Positions 51,421-59,876 of a stretch of DNA of 64,000 bases are shown one piece after another. The position numbers were made by a program, and so were the translations under genes. Origin of the DNA: Burkholderia sp. S171 (lineage in GTDB: Bacteria > Pseudomonadota > Gammaproteobacteria > Burkholderiales > Burkholderiaceae). Each line of letters opens with the position of its first letter. The first letter of the stretch is position 1. The notes beneath the pieces are model-generated. The model saw nothing but the letters and a program-made list of their open reading frames with translations, was not told the origin of the DNA and did not search any database. The stretch spans positions 553,253-617,252 of the forward strand of contig NZ_LMUF01000052.1 of the NCBI RefSeq assembly GCF_009766085.1, given 5' to 3'.

Positions 51421-52692
51421 GGTGAGGGTCTGCGGGATACAAGGTGAGACAACACAGGGCTATCGGTGAAGAGGTTCGGGGACTAGCGTGAGGAGTCACG
51501 GGAGCAAACGTGAGTGAGTTCGGGAGGCAGGCGTTTCGGGACGGTGAGGGAATACAGGGGCCGCCTCGGCTATGGCCCATATGCGGCGGCACCGCACGCG
51601 ACAACTCGCCAATTTCCGCAGTGAGGGTTTGCAGGATTGAGAAAATACGAAAATTCCAATAAGAAATAGGTAATTATTACTTATAGGTGAGGCTTTGCAG
51701 GGGTCAAACCAATTCGACGGTGAGACTATGCGGGTGTGAGTGGCTCGGAAGGGCTAGTTAGCAAGGCGCACAAACCGCAAGGGTGAGGGAATACGGGAGA
51801 GTTAGGCGGCAGTATTTGGACCTGCCCATTTTGACGATCTTGCTGGTTTTAAGGGGTATTTCTGCGAAACGGGGTTGAAGGTGAGGGTTTTCGGGAGCAG
51901 TTTGTGGCTCGTCGAATATCACATCGACAGCTCTGGCCAAGGTCAAAGGTGAGGCTTTTCGGGACTGTATTGTCTCGAGGTCAAGGCTTGCAGATCTGGC
52001 TCGGCAGGTACCCCGTACACGGATAACATCTTAAGTGCATGATTTAAAGAGATTTTATGGTGATCACATGTGCTGCCATTGCGGCAAAGGTGAGGATGTT
52101 CGGGAGTAATAGCCCGCTGTGCGCGGCTATCTATTCAGTGTCAAAAATAGCCAAAGGTGAGCTTTTACGGGGCCGCGTTCGGCCGAATTGGGGTGCTAAA
52201 AGAGCTTCTGTCGTGCCGAAATCCAGAAAAACATCGATTTCTGACTCTAAAGGTGAGTGTTTGCGGGGGCTGATGAGGGACGCGTACCGAAGTTACCAGG
52301 TGCAAGGAAGTCCAAAGGTGAGGTTATGCGGGACGGTGGACGCGAGCTTTGAGAGCCTGTATTTAGATCTCAACTCGGTTGAATAGGGTTCCCCGCCGGA
52401 GTCGAGGTGAGCTTTTGCGGGAGTAATTGCCCGGTAACAGGGGTGCTATCAAGAGTTAAAGCGCTGATAACTCAGGAATTACCGCACTTTCTCGGTGTTT
52501 TCATGAATTTCCGGCTTCCGGGAAGATTTCGGAAAAACCACAGGGACGCGTAAAAAAAATTTCAGGTGAGAAGATACGGGACCACGTTTGGATCGGTTCG
52601 ATTCGTTTTCGCGAGCCCCCAATCCGTTTACCCGCATGGCACGGGGCATAAATGAGATGAGGTACGACGGTGAAGGTGAGGGTTTTCAGGAG
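51421..52692 (+). repeat. oriV: Origin iteron array (19 copies)
   Basis: Copies of GGTGAG-N6-CGGGA(G/C), some degenerate, all on the plus strand, starting at 51421, 51443, 51465, 51487, 51509, 51543, 51620, 51686, 51719, 51782, 51880, 51948, 52089, 52156, 52252, 52317, 52406, 52565 and 52675. The first five are exactly 22 bases apart (two helical turns), then spacing becomes irregular. Placement directly before the initiator gene marks this as the replication origin. No perfect DnaA box (TTATCCACA) was seen. The surrounding region 51057-52772 has no gene. Confidence 0.9.
51638..51685. other. AT-rich island, candidate DNA-unwinding element
   Basis: About 48 bases of mostly A and T between the iterons at 51620 and 51686 (contains AATTCCAATAAGAAATAGG and TAATTATTACTTAT), much lower in GC than its surroundings. 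Suitable as melting site for replication start. Confidence 0.5.
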
Positions 52693-52726
52693 CGCACCTC
52701 AGTGAGTTTTGCGCATGACATCGACT

Positions 52727-52769
52727 TCACCACTACAGGGTGAGTGTGCACCTGTAGACGAGCTTCACC
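52727..52769. promoter_or_regulatory. Inverted iteron half-sites before repA, candidate autoregulatory operator
   Basis: TCACC (52727-52731), GGTGAG (52739-52744) and TCACC (52765-52769) alternate in orientation immediately before the repA ATG at 52773. In other iteron replicons the initiator represses itself as a dimer at an inverted partial iteron; this layout fits. Confidence 0.55.
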
Positions 52770-52772
52770 GTC

Positions 52773-54158
52773 ATGAGTATGCTTTCCCAAAATTCTCCTG
52801 ACTCCAGCATGGCAACCAAACGCGCGAAGAAGACCGATATAGTGAGTCCGAGTTCGGCTGAGCTGAGAAAAGCCGTCGAAGCCATCGCTATCCAGCCAAA
52901 AAGCGGCAAGATCACGCTTTTGACTCGCAAATTATTCAACGTGCTGCTGGCTGTCGCTCAGCAGGCTGATGAATCCGGGGACACTTACCGCGCGCTTTTA
53001 TCGGATATTGTCGCAAATGCAGCGTTCGATTCCAACGACACAGCCCTGGTGAAAGAGCATTTGCGCCGTATGGTGTCGGTGCAGGTTGAGTGGAGCACAG
53101 GCACGTCGAGTCTGAAGCCCGGGCGTAAGTGGGGCATATCGACGTTGATCGCAGACGCCGAAATTCTCGAAGACCCCGCCACGCGCCGGGTGTGGGTCGA
53201 GTTTTCCTTCGCTCCAAAGATCAAGAAAAAGCTGCTTGACCCTGTGCAATACGCGCGCTTGAGTCTGCAGTTTCAAAGCCAGCTCCGCAGCAGCGCTGGC
53301 CTCGCGCTGTATGAAATCTGCGTCCGCTATCTGACGAATCCGAGCCATCTCACCATGCGCGAGACTTGGGAATGGTGGCGACCGATCCTCTCAGGAACGC
53401 CTGACACCGAAGCGGGCGATGAAGCCAAGCGCGAGTACAAATATTTTAAGCGCGACTATCTTCGACCCGCGATTGCGGAAGTCAACGCCGTCACCAACAT
53501 CTTCGTCGAATTGATCGAGCACCGGGAAGGCCGTCGGGTAGCTGAAATTCAGTTTCGCGTGACTGAGCGCAAGCAACCCATGCTCGCACTCGACGAACAT
53601 CCGAACGTCTTCGACAGTACGTTGGTCGATCGCATGGTGAAAATTGGAATTCCGCTGAAAGATGCGCAAACGCTTTACGCGGACAGCGAGGAAAACCGAA
53701 TCCGTTCGGCGTTGCAAATGACCGAGCAGAGAATGCGAAGCACGTCGTTGCCCCCGGTGCGAAGTGCCGCAGCCCTTTTCAAGGATGCGTTGAAGAAGGG
53801 TTACGCACCTCAGGTCGAAGCCTTGCCGGCAGTAGCGGCACCGCCGAAAGCCAATGGAGCGCCGGCGGACGACCTGAAGGCGCGTTTGCTGAGCGAATAT
53901 TCCGTGTTTCGCCGGAAGGAAGCGCGCTCGTTATACGAGGAGCAAGGTGAGTCTGAGCGGGAGTTAGCCCGTCAAACCTTTGAGGAAGATGTGTTGCCCG
54001 AGCTCGGCACCCACATGCGCGACGATTGGCGCAAACGGGGACTCGATTCAAAAATGGGGGAAACGTCGTTTTTTGACTGGCTTGCGCGCAAGACTTGGGG
54101 AGAGCCGACCGACGGTGACCTGCTTGCATTCACGTTGAATCAGAGCCGCACCGCATAG
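52773..54158 (+). CDS. repA: Replication initiator protein, Rep_3 family
   Basis: 461 residues. The N-terminal winged-helix region (about 45-200) reads TLLTRKLFNVLLAVAQQADE ... LYEICVRYLTN, followed by a second winged helix (KYFKRDYLRPAIAEVNAVTN, FVELIEHREGRRVAEIQFRV), the two-domain plan of RepE/Pi/TrfA-type initiators. The extra ~190-residue C-terminus (PPVRSAAALFKDALKKGYAP, RRKEARSLYEEQG) is as in chromid-type RepA of Burkholderia. It should bind the iterons as monomer and open the origin. Alternative start at residue 13 possible. One iteron lies inside the gene. Confidence 0.92.
   Translation: MSMLSQNSPDSSMATKRAKKTDIVSPSSAELRKAVEAIAIQPKSGKITLLTRKLFNVLLAVAQQADESGDTYRALLSDIVANAAFDSNDTALVKEHLRRMVSVQVEWSTGTSSLKPGRKWGISTLIADAEILEDPATRRVWVEFSFAPKIKKKLLDPVQYARLSLQFQSQLRSSAGLALYEICVRYLTNPSHLTMRETWEWWRPILSGTPDTEAGDEAKREYKYFKRDYLRPAIAEVNAVTNIFVELIEHREGRRVAEIQFRVTERKQPMLALDEHPNVFDSTLVDRMVKIGIPLKDAQTLYADSEENRIRSALQMTEQRMRSTSLPPVRSAAALFKDALKKGYAPQVEALPAVAAPPKANGAPADDLKARLLSEYSVFRRKEARSLYEEQGESERELARQTFEEDVLPELGTHMRDDWRKRGLDSKMGETSFFDWLARKTWGEPTDGDLLAFTLNQSRTA
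53946..53963 (+). repeat. Iteron inside repA
   Basis: GGTGAG-TCTGAG-CGGGAG, exact consensus, within the codons for GESERE in the C-terminal part of RepA. Confidence 0.85.
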
Positions 54159-54168
54159 AACCACGCCA

Positions 54169-54207
54169 GAGGGACAGTCGCCGAACTCTCGCGTGTGTCC
54201 CTCCTTC
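54169..54207 (+). terminator. Possible terminator of repA
   Basis: GAGGGACA (54169-54176) and TGTCCCTC (54196-54203) pair around a large loop; followed by CTTCCTC. Sits between the convergent repA and parB genes. Weak. Confidence 0.4.
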
Positions 54208-54243
54208 CTCTATGCGTTTTAGCGTGCCGTTACTCCTGTTGCT

Positions 54244-55308
54244 TTATTGTTTTACGGTATCCGCCTGCAGCATCTTCTCTATCTGTTGAAGAATTTCGTC
54301 GCGTTTGTCTTTCGACAAACCACGTAAGCGCAACTCAAGCCTGTCGTCTCCATACGTCTTGAGATCGCCCACGGCAAGCCCGTCCAGTTTGATTTCCAAC
54401 CGCTGAGCATAGCGTTGACGCCCCGCGGGTTTCGGCGTTTCTTGTGCGCTTGCACGGCCTTTCACAATGTCGGCGACTTGCCGGGTGCTCAAATCATCCG
54501 ATGCAATTTTGTTGATCAACCGCAGCGTGGCGTCCGCACCGCGCGCCGTATGAAAGCGTGAAACCTGATAACCCATGTTTGAACCAAATCGATCCGGCCG
54601 GGCGACCATTTCATGCATCACGTTCTCAGGTAGCTTTGCGATAGCCAAAGCAACGGCAATCGTGGATTCGTCGAGGCCCAGGTGGTCGGCGAGTTCCCGC
54701 TGGCTCTGGAAGTGCTTTTCATCGAGGAAACGCTTCCAGACAATGGCGTTATCGAAGACGGTTTGCGAGTCCCGTTGTACGTTTAGGTCATAACCCAGCT
54801 TGTAGCTTTCGATGCCAATGGGAAGGTCAATGACAATCGCCTTCACGGTTTCTTTGTTGGCTTCCTTCAGCGCCCGTACCCGTCGGCCGCCGTCGCTGAC
54901 AAAGAATGTGCCCGGGTTTTCGTGATCGGGGATCACGTGAATGGCTTGTTGCTGGCCCTGCTTCGCCAGATTGACGGCCAATTCTGCGATCGACGCCTTC
55001 AGATAAAAATGCCGGGGGTTGAACGGGCTCGGCTTGATGGCCTTTAGCGGCAACTCAATGACCTGGCCATGTACGTATCGGTTTTTCCGGCGCCACGCCT
55101 TGAAACTTTCCGACTCCGGCGCCGCTGGGTCATCGTGAAACTCATCTTCGGTGTAAGCGCTGGAGCGGCCGGTGGCCTGCTTATCATTTCCCGCCTCTTG
55201 ATTGACGATTTCGTCGATAGCATTGATGCGATCAAGGGCCGTGCGCTTTTCGCTGCTCGTCGTATCCGGCCGGGCTTTGAAGCCTTTTGCGAACTGGGTA
55301 GGTTTCAT
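54244..55308 (-). CDS. parB: Partition protein ParB
   Basis: 354-residue centromere-binding protein. The N-terminal CTPase-type part (about 100-190) includes IKPSPFNPRHF, SDGGRRVRALKEAN; the helix-turn-helix reads SQRELADHLGLDESTIAVAL. An AAGGAT ribosome-binding site lies just upstream, between start and the parS palindrome. It forms an operon with parA upstream (25 bases apart) and should spread from the parS sites. Confidence 0.95.
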   Translation of the reverse strand: MKPTQFAKGFKARPDTTSSEKRTALDRINAIDEIVNQEAGNDKQATGRSSAYTEDEFHDDPAAPESESFKAWRRKNRYVHGQVIELPLKAIKPSPFNPRHFYLKASIAELAVNLAKQGQQQAIHVIPDHENPGTFFVSDGGRRVRALKEANKETVKAIVIDLPIGIESYKLGYDLNVQRDSQTVFDNAIVWKRFLDEKHFQSQRELADHLGLDESTIAVALAIAKLPENVMHEMVARPDRFGSNMGYQVSRFHTARGADATLRLINKIASDDLSTRQVADIVKGRASAQETPKPAGRQRYAQRLEIKLDGLAVGDLKTYGDDRLELRLRGLSKDKRDEILQQIEKMLQADTVKQ

Positions 55309-55316
55309 TCAGGATC

Positions 55317-55332
55317 CTTTATGCGCATAAAG
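55317..55332. other. parS: parS candidate between parA and parB
   Basis: CTTTATGCGCATAAAG, a perfect 16-bp palindrome placed between the parB start and parA stop. Resembles the TTTATGCGCATAAA centromere type described for the second replicon of Burkholderia cenocepacia. Confidence 0.85.
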
Positions 55333-55995
55333 TCAGGGAAGCATGGCGAGAACTTCGTCTGCGCAGGCACGTATCTCAATGGCGGCCAATCGGGCGCCGC
55401 GGTCGTTCATCTGAAGTACGGTCTGGCCTAGTGCCATCGCCTGCTTGTAGCACTCGCGGGTCGGAATCTGGGTTTTTAGCAAAGGGAATCCCAACTCTTC
55501 CAGTGCACGCTTCAGTTCGCGCGTCAGCATGCGTTTCTCCTCGGTTTTGTTGAGGAGAAACACTGCGCGCAGATCTTCATTCATGACCTGCGCTTGCTGA
55601 ATGAGTTTGACGAGGCCCACGCTGGACCAGTAGTCGGCAGGCGACGACGATGTCGGGACAATGGCAACCGTTGCAGCGAGAAGGACGACGCCCGATACCT
55701 TTTCCGTAATTGAAGGCGGGCAATCGACGACGATGATGTCGTAGTCGTTGACGAATTTCTTGATTTCTCGATGAATCTGGGCCCCTGCTTCAGACAAGTT
55801 CACGATAGGGAATGGGATGCCGCTGGCTTCGTCGGACGCAGCGCTAGCCCAATGGACCAGGGTATTTTGCCCGTCCGCGTCGACGACGAGTACCCGCTTT
55901 CCTTTCTCGTGAAACGCAGCGCCCAGATGCATTGCTATCGTGCTTTTTCCCACTCCGCCCTTCTGCTGCGTGATCGCAATGATTTCAGCTGCCAC
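55333..55995 (-). CDS. parA: Partition ATPase ParA
   Basis: 220 residues, the short (type Ib-like) form without an N-terminal DNA-binding domain. Deviant Walker A QQKGGVGKSTIA with the signature lysine, Walker A' region VLVVDADGQ and Walker B DIIVVDCPPS. Starts with GTG at 55995 with GGGAG in front. It moves the ParB-bound origin over the nucleoid. Confidence 0.95.
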   Translation of the reverse strand: MAAEIIAITQQKGGVGKSTIAMHLGAAFHEKGKRVLVVDADGQNTLVHWASAASDEASGIPFPIVNLSEAGAQIHREIKKFVNDYDIIVVDCPPSITEKVSGVVLLAATVAIVPTSSSPADYWSSVGLVKLIQQAQVMNEDLRAVFLLNKTEEKRMLTRELKRALEELGFPLLKTQIPTRECYKQAMALGQTVLQMNDRGARLAAIEIRACADEVLAMLP

Positions 55996-56093
55996 GTTTT
56001 GCTCCCAAATTTAGCTTTTCGAATTTTACATTGAAAACTCTATTTTTCTAGCGATAACTCATCTAGTTAGCCGTTTGGTCGATTTCCGTGAGG

Positions 56094-56107
56094 TTTATGC
56101 GCATAAA
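56094..56107. other. parS: parS candidate
   Basis: TTTATGCGCATAAA, perfect 14-bp core, followed by GTCTGGC as at 56597. Confidence 0.8.
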
Positions 56108-56596
56108 GTCTGGCACGTCGCGCTGTCGGGCTGCGCGCCGATGCGGATGTCGTGCGTGTCAATCTGCCATCGTGCGAAGGGACTGAGGAGGTAATGTTGG
56201 CTTTGACCTACCCACTGGCTTTTGATGCTTGGTCGGTGTGCGAACGAGTCGGTGCGAGTCGGCAACAATTCGGGTCTACCGCTAGTCCGATTGAATCGGG
56301 AAACTCTGATTTGGCTGCAGAGTTTTGGTTCGGTTTTGGATATTTCAGCAGCGCGCTGGCGGCTTCCAGTGTTGAGTGAAAGTGCGGGCTCGGGAAGTCC
56401 CCTCGCTGGAGAATGCTGATTGATTTTGATTAATGCCCCCTCGCACCGCGAAGTAAGTACATAGCGCCGTCAGGCCCGTTCAATGACGATTGACGTTCTC
56501 TATGTGTCGTAGCCGTTTGGTTGTCGTGAATACCTTGCTTAACAGCAAGCGCCCGCACGTCGGGAGCAAGCTAGGAAATTCTTCGAGGAGGTGGAG

Positions 56597-56612
56597 CTTT
56601 ATGCGCATAAAG
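56597..56612. other. parS: parS candidate
   Basis: CTTTATGCGCATAAAG, perfect 16-bp palindrome, 1.3 kb from the parAB copy. Confidence 0.85.
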
Positions 56613-57352
56613 TCTGGCGTCACGCATGTGATTTCCGAGTTCGCTAGCCGAGGGGCCCGAAGTTCCACCCCGGCGATTGGAGCAAAACTCGATTAGTCAG
56701 TGCTGTCGGCGTCTTAATGCGCACAGTTCAAATTGGCCGGATCGAATTCAAGATGTCTGGATGAAGCACAGTCCTGAACCTATCTGCATATGCATGCCGC
56801 CATTTCCCGACGCTATCGAAATTCGTAATCTCGGCCCGTCTCTCGTTGACGCCCATCTCTTCGCGCGGGTCACTGCGGTCGTAATGCTCGTCACGTTCAC
56901 TGATGCATATAGCAATTATAATAATTAAAATTATTAGACGTGGTAAACCTCATGTATCACAGCCAAGGTTAGCCAATTTCGAAAGCCAGTCGCGAAGAAG
57001 TCTCTAATCGGCCACGAAACTTCAAGACGCGAAAAACGCAAAAATGAATCGAACCAAAAGTGGGGCAAACGCTCAACCCACTCGACACGCTGAAGTCGTA
57101 AAGCGCGCACTCGTGTCCGCCCCTTGTCCGCTAAACAACGAGGCCAATTCGACCACTTCCAATCAAACGTCATCCTCACCACTTAAAATCACCGCCAAAC
57201 CCCTACGATCTGAAAGCATCCCAAGTATTTTGTAAGTCTTCGCTCGTAAAATCCGGCGACCGTGCGATGCCTGCGATTTATCAACACCGCCATCGCTGAC
57301 AAAAGCAAACGGACAAACCAGTCACTCCCTCCACTTAGCCAAGGGCATTTCA

Positions 57353-58738
57353 GTGCATCTGACCTCGACTCTCGCCGCGTGGTCCGCCCACGACACGCGT
57401 CTTCTCATTGCATGCGCGCTCGGTCTGGCGTCAATCATCGTTCTCATCAGCGCGCTAAAACTTGCGCCGTTTCTCTCAATCCTCGTCGGCACTTTTGTCG
57501 CGGGTTTCACGGCGAGCTTGCCGCTGGAAGCCGTCGCGGGTGCGTTCAGTAAAGGGGCGGGCGGAATCCTGGGGGATGTAGGCATCATCATCGCGCTCGG
57601 GGCCATGCTCGGCGCGCTGATGGCGGAATCGGGCGCGGCGGACCGGTTGGTCTCGACCATCCTCGATCACTCCACGCCGCGCACGTTGCCGTGGCTGATG
57701 GCGCTGGTGGCCATCATCATCGGCTTGCCTCTGTTCTTCGAGGTGGGTCTCGTCATGATGGTGCCGATCATCTTCGTGATGGCGCGCCGCTCGAAGCAGC
57801 CGATCCTGCGTATCGCGATTCCCGCGCTCGCCGGCATGACCACGCTGCACGCGCTGCTGCCGCCGCATCCGGGCCCGCTGATCGCGGTTAGTGCGCTGCA
57901 CGCGGACCTCGGCATCACCATGGGCCTTGGTTTTATCATCGCTATTCCTGCCGTGATTCTCGCCGGGCCGGTCTATGGCATGTGGCTGTCGCGCCGCATG
58001 CACGTGGAGCAGCCGGAGGAGATGGGCAAGCTGTTTTCATCGAAAGTCGATGCAAACGGAACGCTCGATGCGCCGAGCTTCGGGATCTCGTTGCTGACCA
58101 TTCTTCTGCCAGTTGTCCTGATGCTTGGCCGAACGGTGGCGAAACTGGCGATCCAGCCCGAAACCCTTCTCTTCGATACCCTCAATTTTCTCGGTGAGCC
58201 ACTTATCGCGTTGGGACTCACCGTTCTTTTCGCGATCGTCGCGCTGGGCTGGTCGCGCGGCATGCCGCGTGACCGGGTGGGCGGCATCCTGCGCAAAAGC
58301 CTGCCGCCGATCTGCGCTTTGCTGCTGACCATCGGCGCGGGGGGCGGTCTCAAACAGACGCTCGTCGCAGCGGGCATCGCCACGACGATCGGCAAGATCG
58401 CCATCGGCTCGCACATGCCGCTGATCCTGCTGGCCTGGCTGATCGCAGTGGCCTTGCGGCAGGCGACCGGTTCGGCGACCGTCGCGACCACGACCACCGC
58501 GGGGATCATCGCCCCGGTCGTGGCGGGCTTGAGCGCGACCCACAACTCGCTGCTGGCGCTGGCGATCGGCGCGGGTTCGGTGTTTTTCTGCCACGTCAAC
58601 GACGCCGGTTTCTGGATGATCCGCGAGTATTTCGGCTTGCAGTTGAAGCAGACTGTCTACGTCTGGTCGGTGCTGCAGACCATCGTCTCGGTAGTCGGCC
58701 TCGCGTTGACGCTGGTCATGTGGGGCGTGCTGACGTAA
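57353..58738 (+). CDS. Gluconate:H+ symporter, GntP family
   Basis: 461 residues starting at GTG (57353), with about 12-14 membrane helices. GntP signatures: GDVGIIIALGAMLGALMAES, PLFFEVGLVMMVPIIFVMAR, LLPPHPGPLIAVSALHADLG and, near the end, ATGSATVATTTTAGIIAPVV and FFCHVNDAGFWMIREYFGL. Likely imports gluconate or a related sugar acid. No kinase gene accompanies it. Confidence 0.9.
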   Translation: MHLTSTLAAWSAHDTRLLIACALGLASIIVLISALKLAPFLSILVGTFVAGFTASLPLEAVAGAFSKGAGGILGDVGIIIALGAMLGALMAESGAADRLVSTILDHSTPRTLPWLMALVAIIIGLPLFFEVGLVMMVPIIFVMARRSKQPILRIAIPALAGMTTLHALLPPHPGPLIAVSALHADLGITMGLGFIIAIPAVILAGPVYGMWLSRRMHVEQPEEMGKLFSSKVDANGTLDAPSFGISLLTILLPVVLMLGRTVAKLAIQPETLLFDTLNFLGEPLIALGLTVLFAIVALGWSRGMPRDRVGGILRKSLPPICALLLTIGAGGGLKQTLVAAGIATTIGKIAIGSHMPLILLAWLIAVALRQATGSATVATTTTAGIIAPVVAGLSATHNSLLALAIGAGSVFFCHVNDAGFWMIREYFGLQLKQTVYVWSVLQTIVSVVGLALTLVMWGVLT

Positions 58739-58805
58739 ATCGTGGGCAGATTGGCAGGGCAAGCGGGCACTCCGACCCTAAACTACAAAAAAGGAGATAT
58801 CGATC

Positions 58806-59096
58806 ATGCTTGCCTTGCGCCCCTCTTGTGAATGCTGTGGAAAATCGCTGCCGCCGGACGGGCGCGACGCGATGATCTGCAGCTTCGAATGCACGTTCTG
58901 CGAAACCTGCGTGTTGTCCCGGCTGAGCAACGTGTGCCCCAATTGCGGCGGCGGCTTCCAGCTCCGCCCGATTCGGCCGAAAGCCATGCTCGAGCACCGT
59001 CCGGCCTCAACCGACGTGCACCCGGCCGGCGTGAATGAAGAGGCGCATCGCGCATTGTTCGATCGCTACAGTGCGATCCCGCCTTACGAACGATAA
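58806..59096 (+). CDS. DUF1272 cysteine-rich protein
   Basis: 96 residues. The first 55 contain the family's pattern of cysteine pairs (CECCGK, CSFECTFCETC, CPNCGG), predicted to bind zinc; ends in RPIRPKAM and a polar tail. AAGGAGA precedes the ATG. Function unknown. Confidence 0.88.
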   Translation: MLALRPSCECCGKSLPPDGRDAMICSFECTFCETCVLSRLSNVCPNCGGGFQLRPIRPKAMLEHRPASTDVHPAGVNEEAHRALFDRYSAIPPYER

Positions 59097-59275
59097 ACGC
59101 AAGCGGGTCTGATGACCGTCAGCCGATGACCTCGCATGCGTCACATTCCCCAACCTCAGGGCATTCCCTGATCTGAGCGGCGCTCATACCCCGTCCGCAC
59201 GAATCATCGATTCCTCCTCATCGGCCCTCGCTCGCACAATCTGTTCATCGATCCACTCCATGAACGGAAGCCAGC

Positions 59276-59815
59276 ATGCCAACACCTCAAACCGGTCGCA
59301 CCCTCCATATTGGCGAGGGCTTTGAAGGCCCGGGCGTCAATCTCGCTCACATCAACGTGCTTGTCGGTCCGCGCAATGGCCCGGCGGGTCAAGCGTTCGC
59401 CACCGCGCTTGCTACGCCTTCGGCCGGCCACGCGCCGTTCGTCGTCATTGCGCAACCTGGCGTGCCGACCAAACCGCTCACGCTGTATGTCAACAAGGCC
59501 CCCATTGCCGGTGAATTTCACGGCAATGCGACCTGGGGGGCATCGCAGGCAGGCATCGCGAAGGCCGTCGCCGAATCGCTCGAAGACGGCACCTTGCCGC
59601 CTGAAGCGGAAAACGATTGGGTGGTGGTAACGGCGAACTGGGTCAACCCGTCTACCGACGATCTCGACGCGGTCTTTCGCAACAACTACCGCGCGACGAA
59701 AAACGCCATCACGGCCGCCATGCTCGGCTTGCCGTCGAAGGAAGACGTGTTCGCCGCCGCGCGCGAAGTATCGAATCCCTTCTACACCCCCCGCTTGCCG
59801 AAGGCAGCCCTCTAA
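59276..59815 (+). CDS. fae: Formaldehyde-activating enzyme family (Fae)
   Basis: 179 residues. Fae-type fold: LHIGEGFEGPGVNLAHINVL with the family's histidine in HINVLVGPRNGPAGQAF, and downstream VVTANWVN and NNYRATKNAITAAM. True Fae condenses formaldehyde with tetrahydromethanopterin. No other genes of that pathway lie in the window, so it may be a Fae-like paralogue with another role. Followed 61 bases later by an aldo-keto reductase gene. Confidence 0.85.
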   Translation: MPTPQTGRTLHIGEGFEGPGVNLAHINVLVGPRNGPAGQAFATALATPSAGHAPFVVIAQPGVPTKPLTLYVNKAPIAGEFHGNATWGASQAGIAKAVAESLEDGTLPPEAENDWVVVTANWVNPSTDDLDAVFRNNYRATKNAITAAMLGLPSKEDVFAAAREVSNPFYTPRLPKAAL

Positions 59816-59876
59816 AAATCAGCGCGCCGGTGCCGTGCGTCGGCAACCGTCGCCACGCGTCATGGAGACTTAAAGA

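Larger units (their letters stand above)
55996..57352. other. Gene-poor region with two parS candidates and an AT-rich palindrome
   Basis: 1.36 kb without a credible gene. Holds parS candidates at 56094 and 56597 and the AT-only dyad TAATAATT-AA-AATTATTA at 56919-56936. Two weak frames (56152-56379, 57044-57235) lack family resemblance. May serve as centromere region. Confidence 0.6.

Noticed and set aside
56152..56379. 75-codon frame following AGGAGG near 56190
   Set aside because: AGGAGG is only two bases from the internal ATG and the protein has no family features.
57044..57235. 63-codon frame before the gluconate permease
   Set aside because: Low-complexity Ser/Thr-rich product, no ribosome-binding site.
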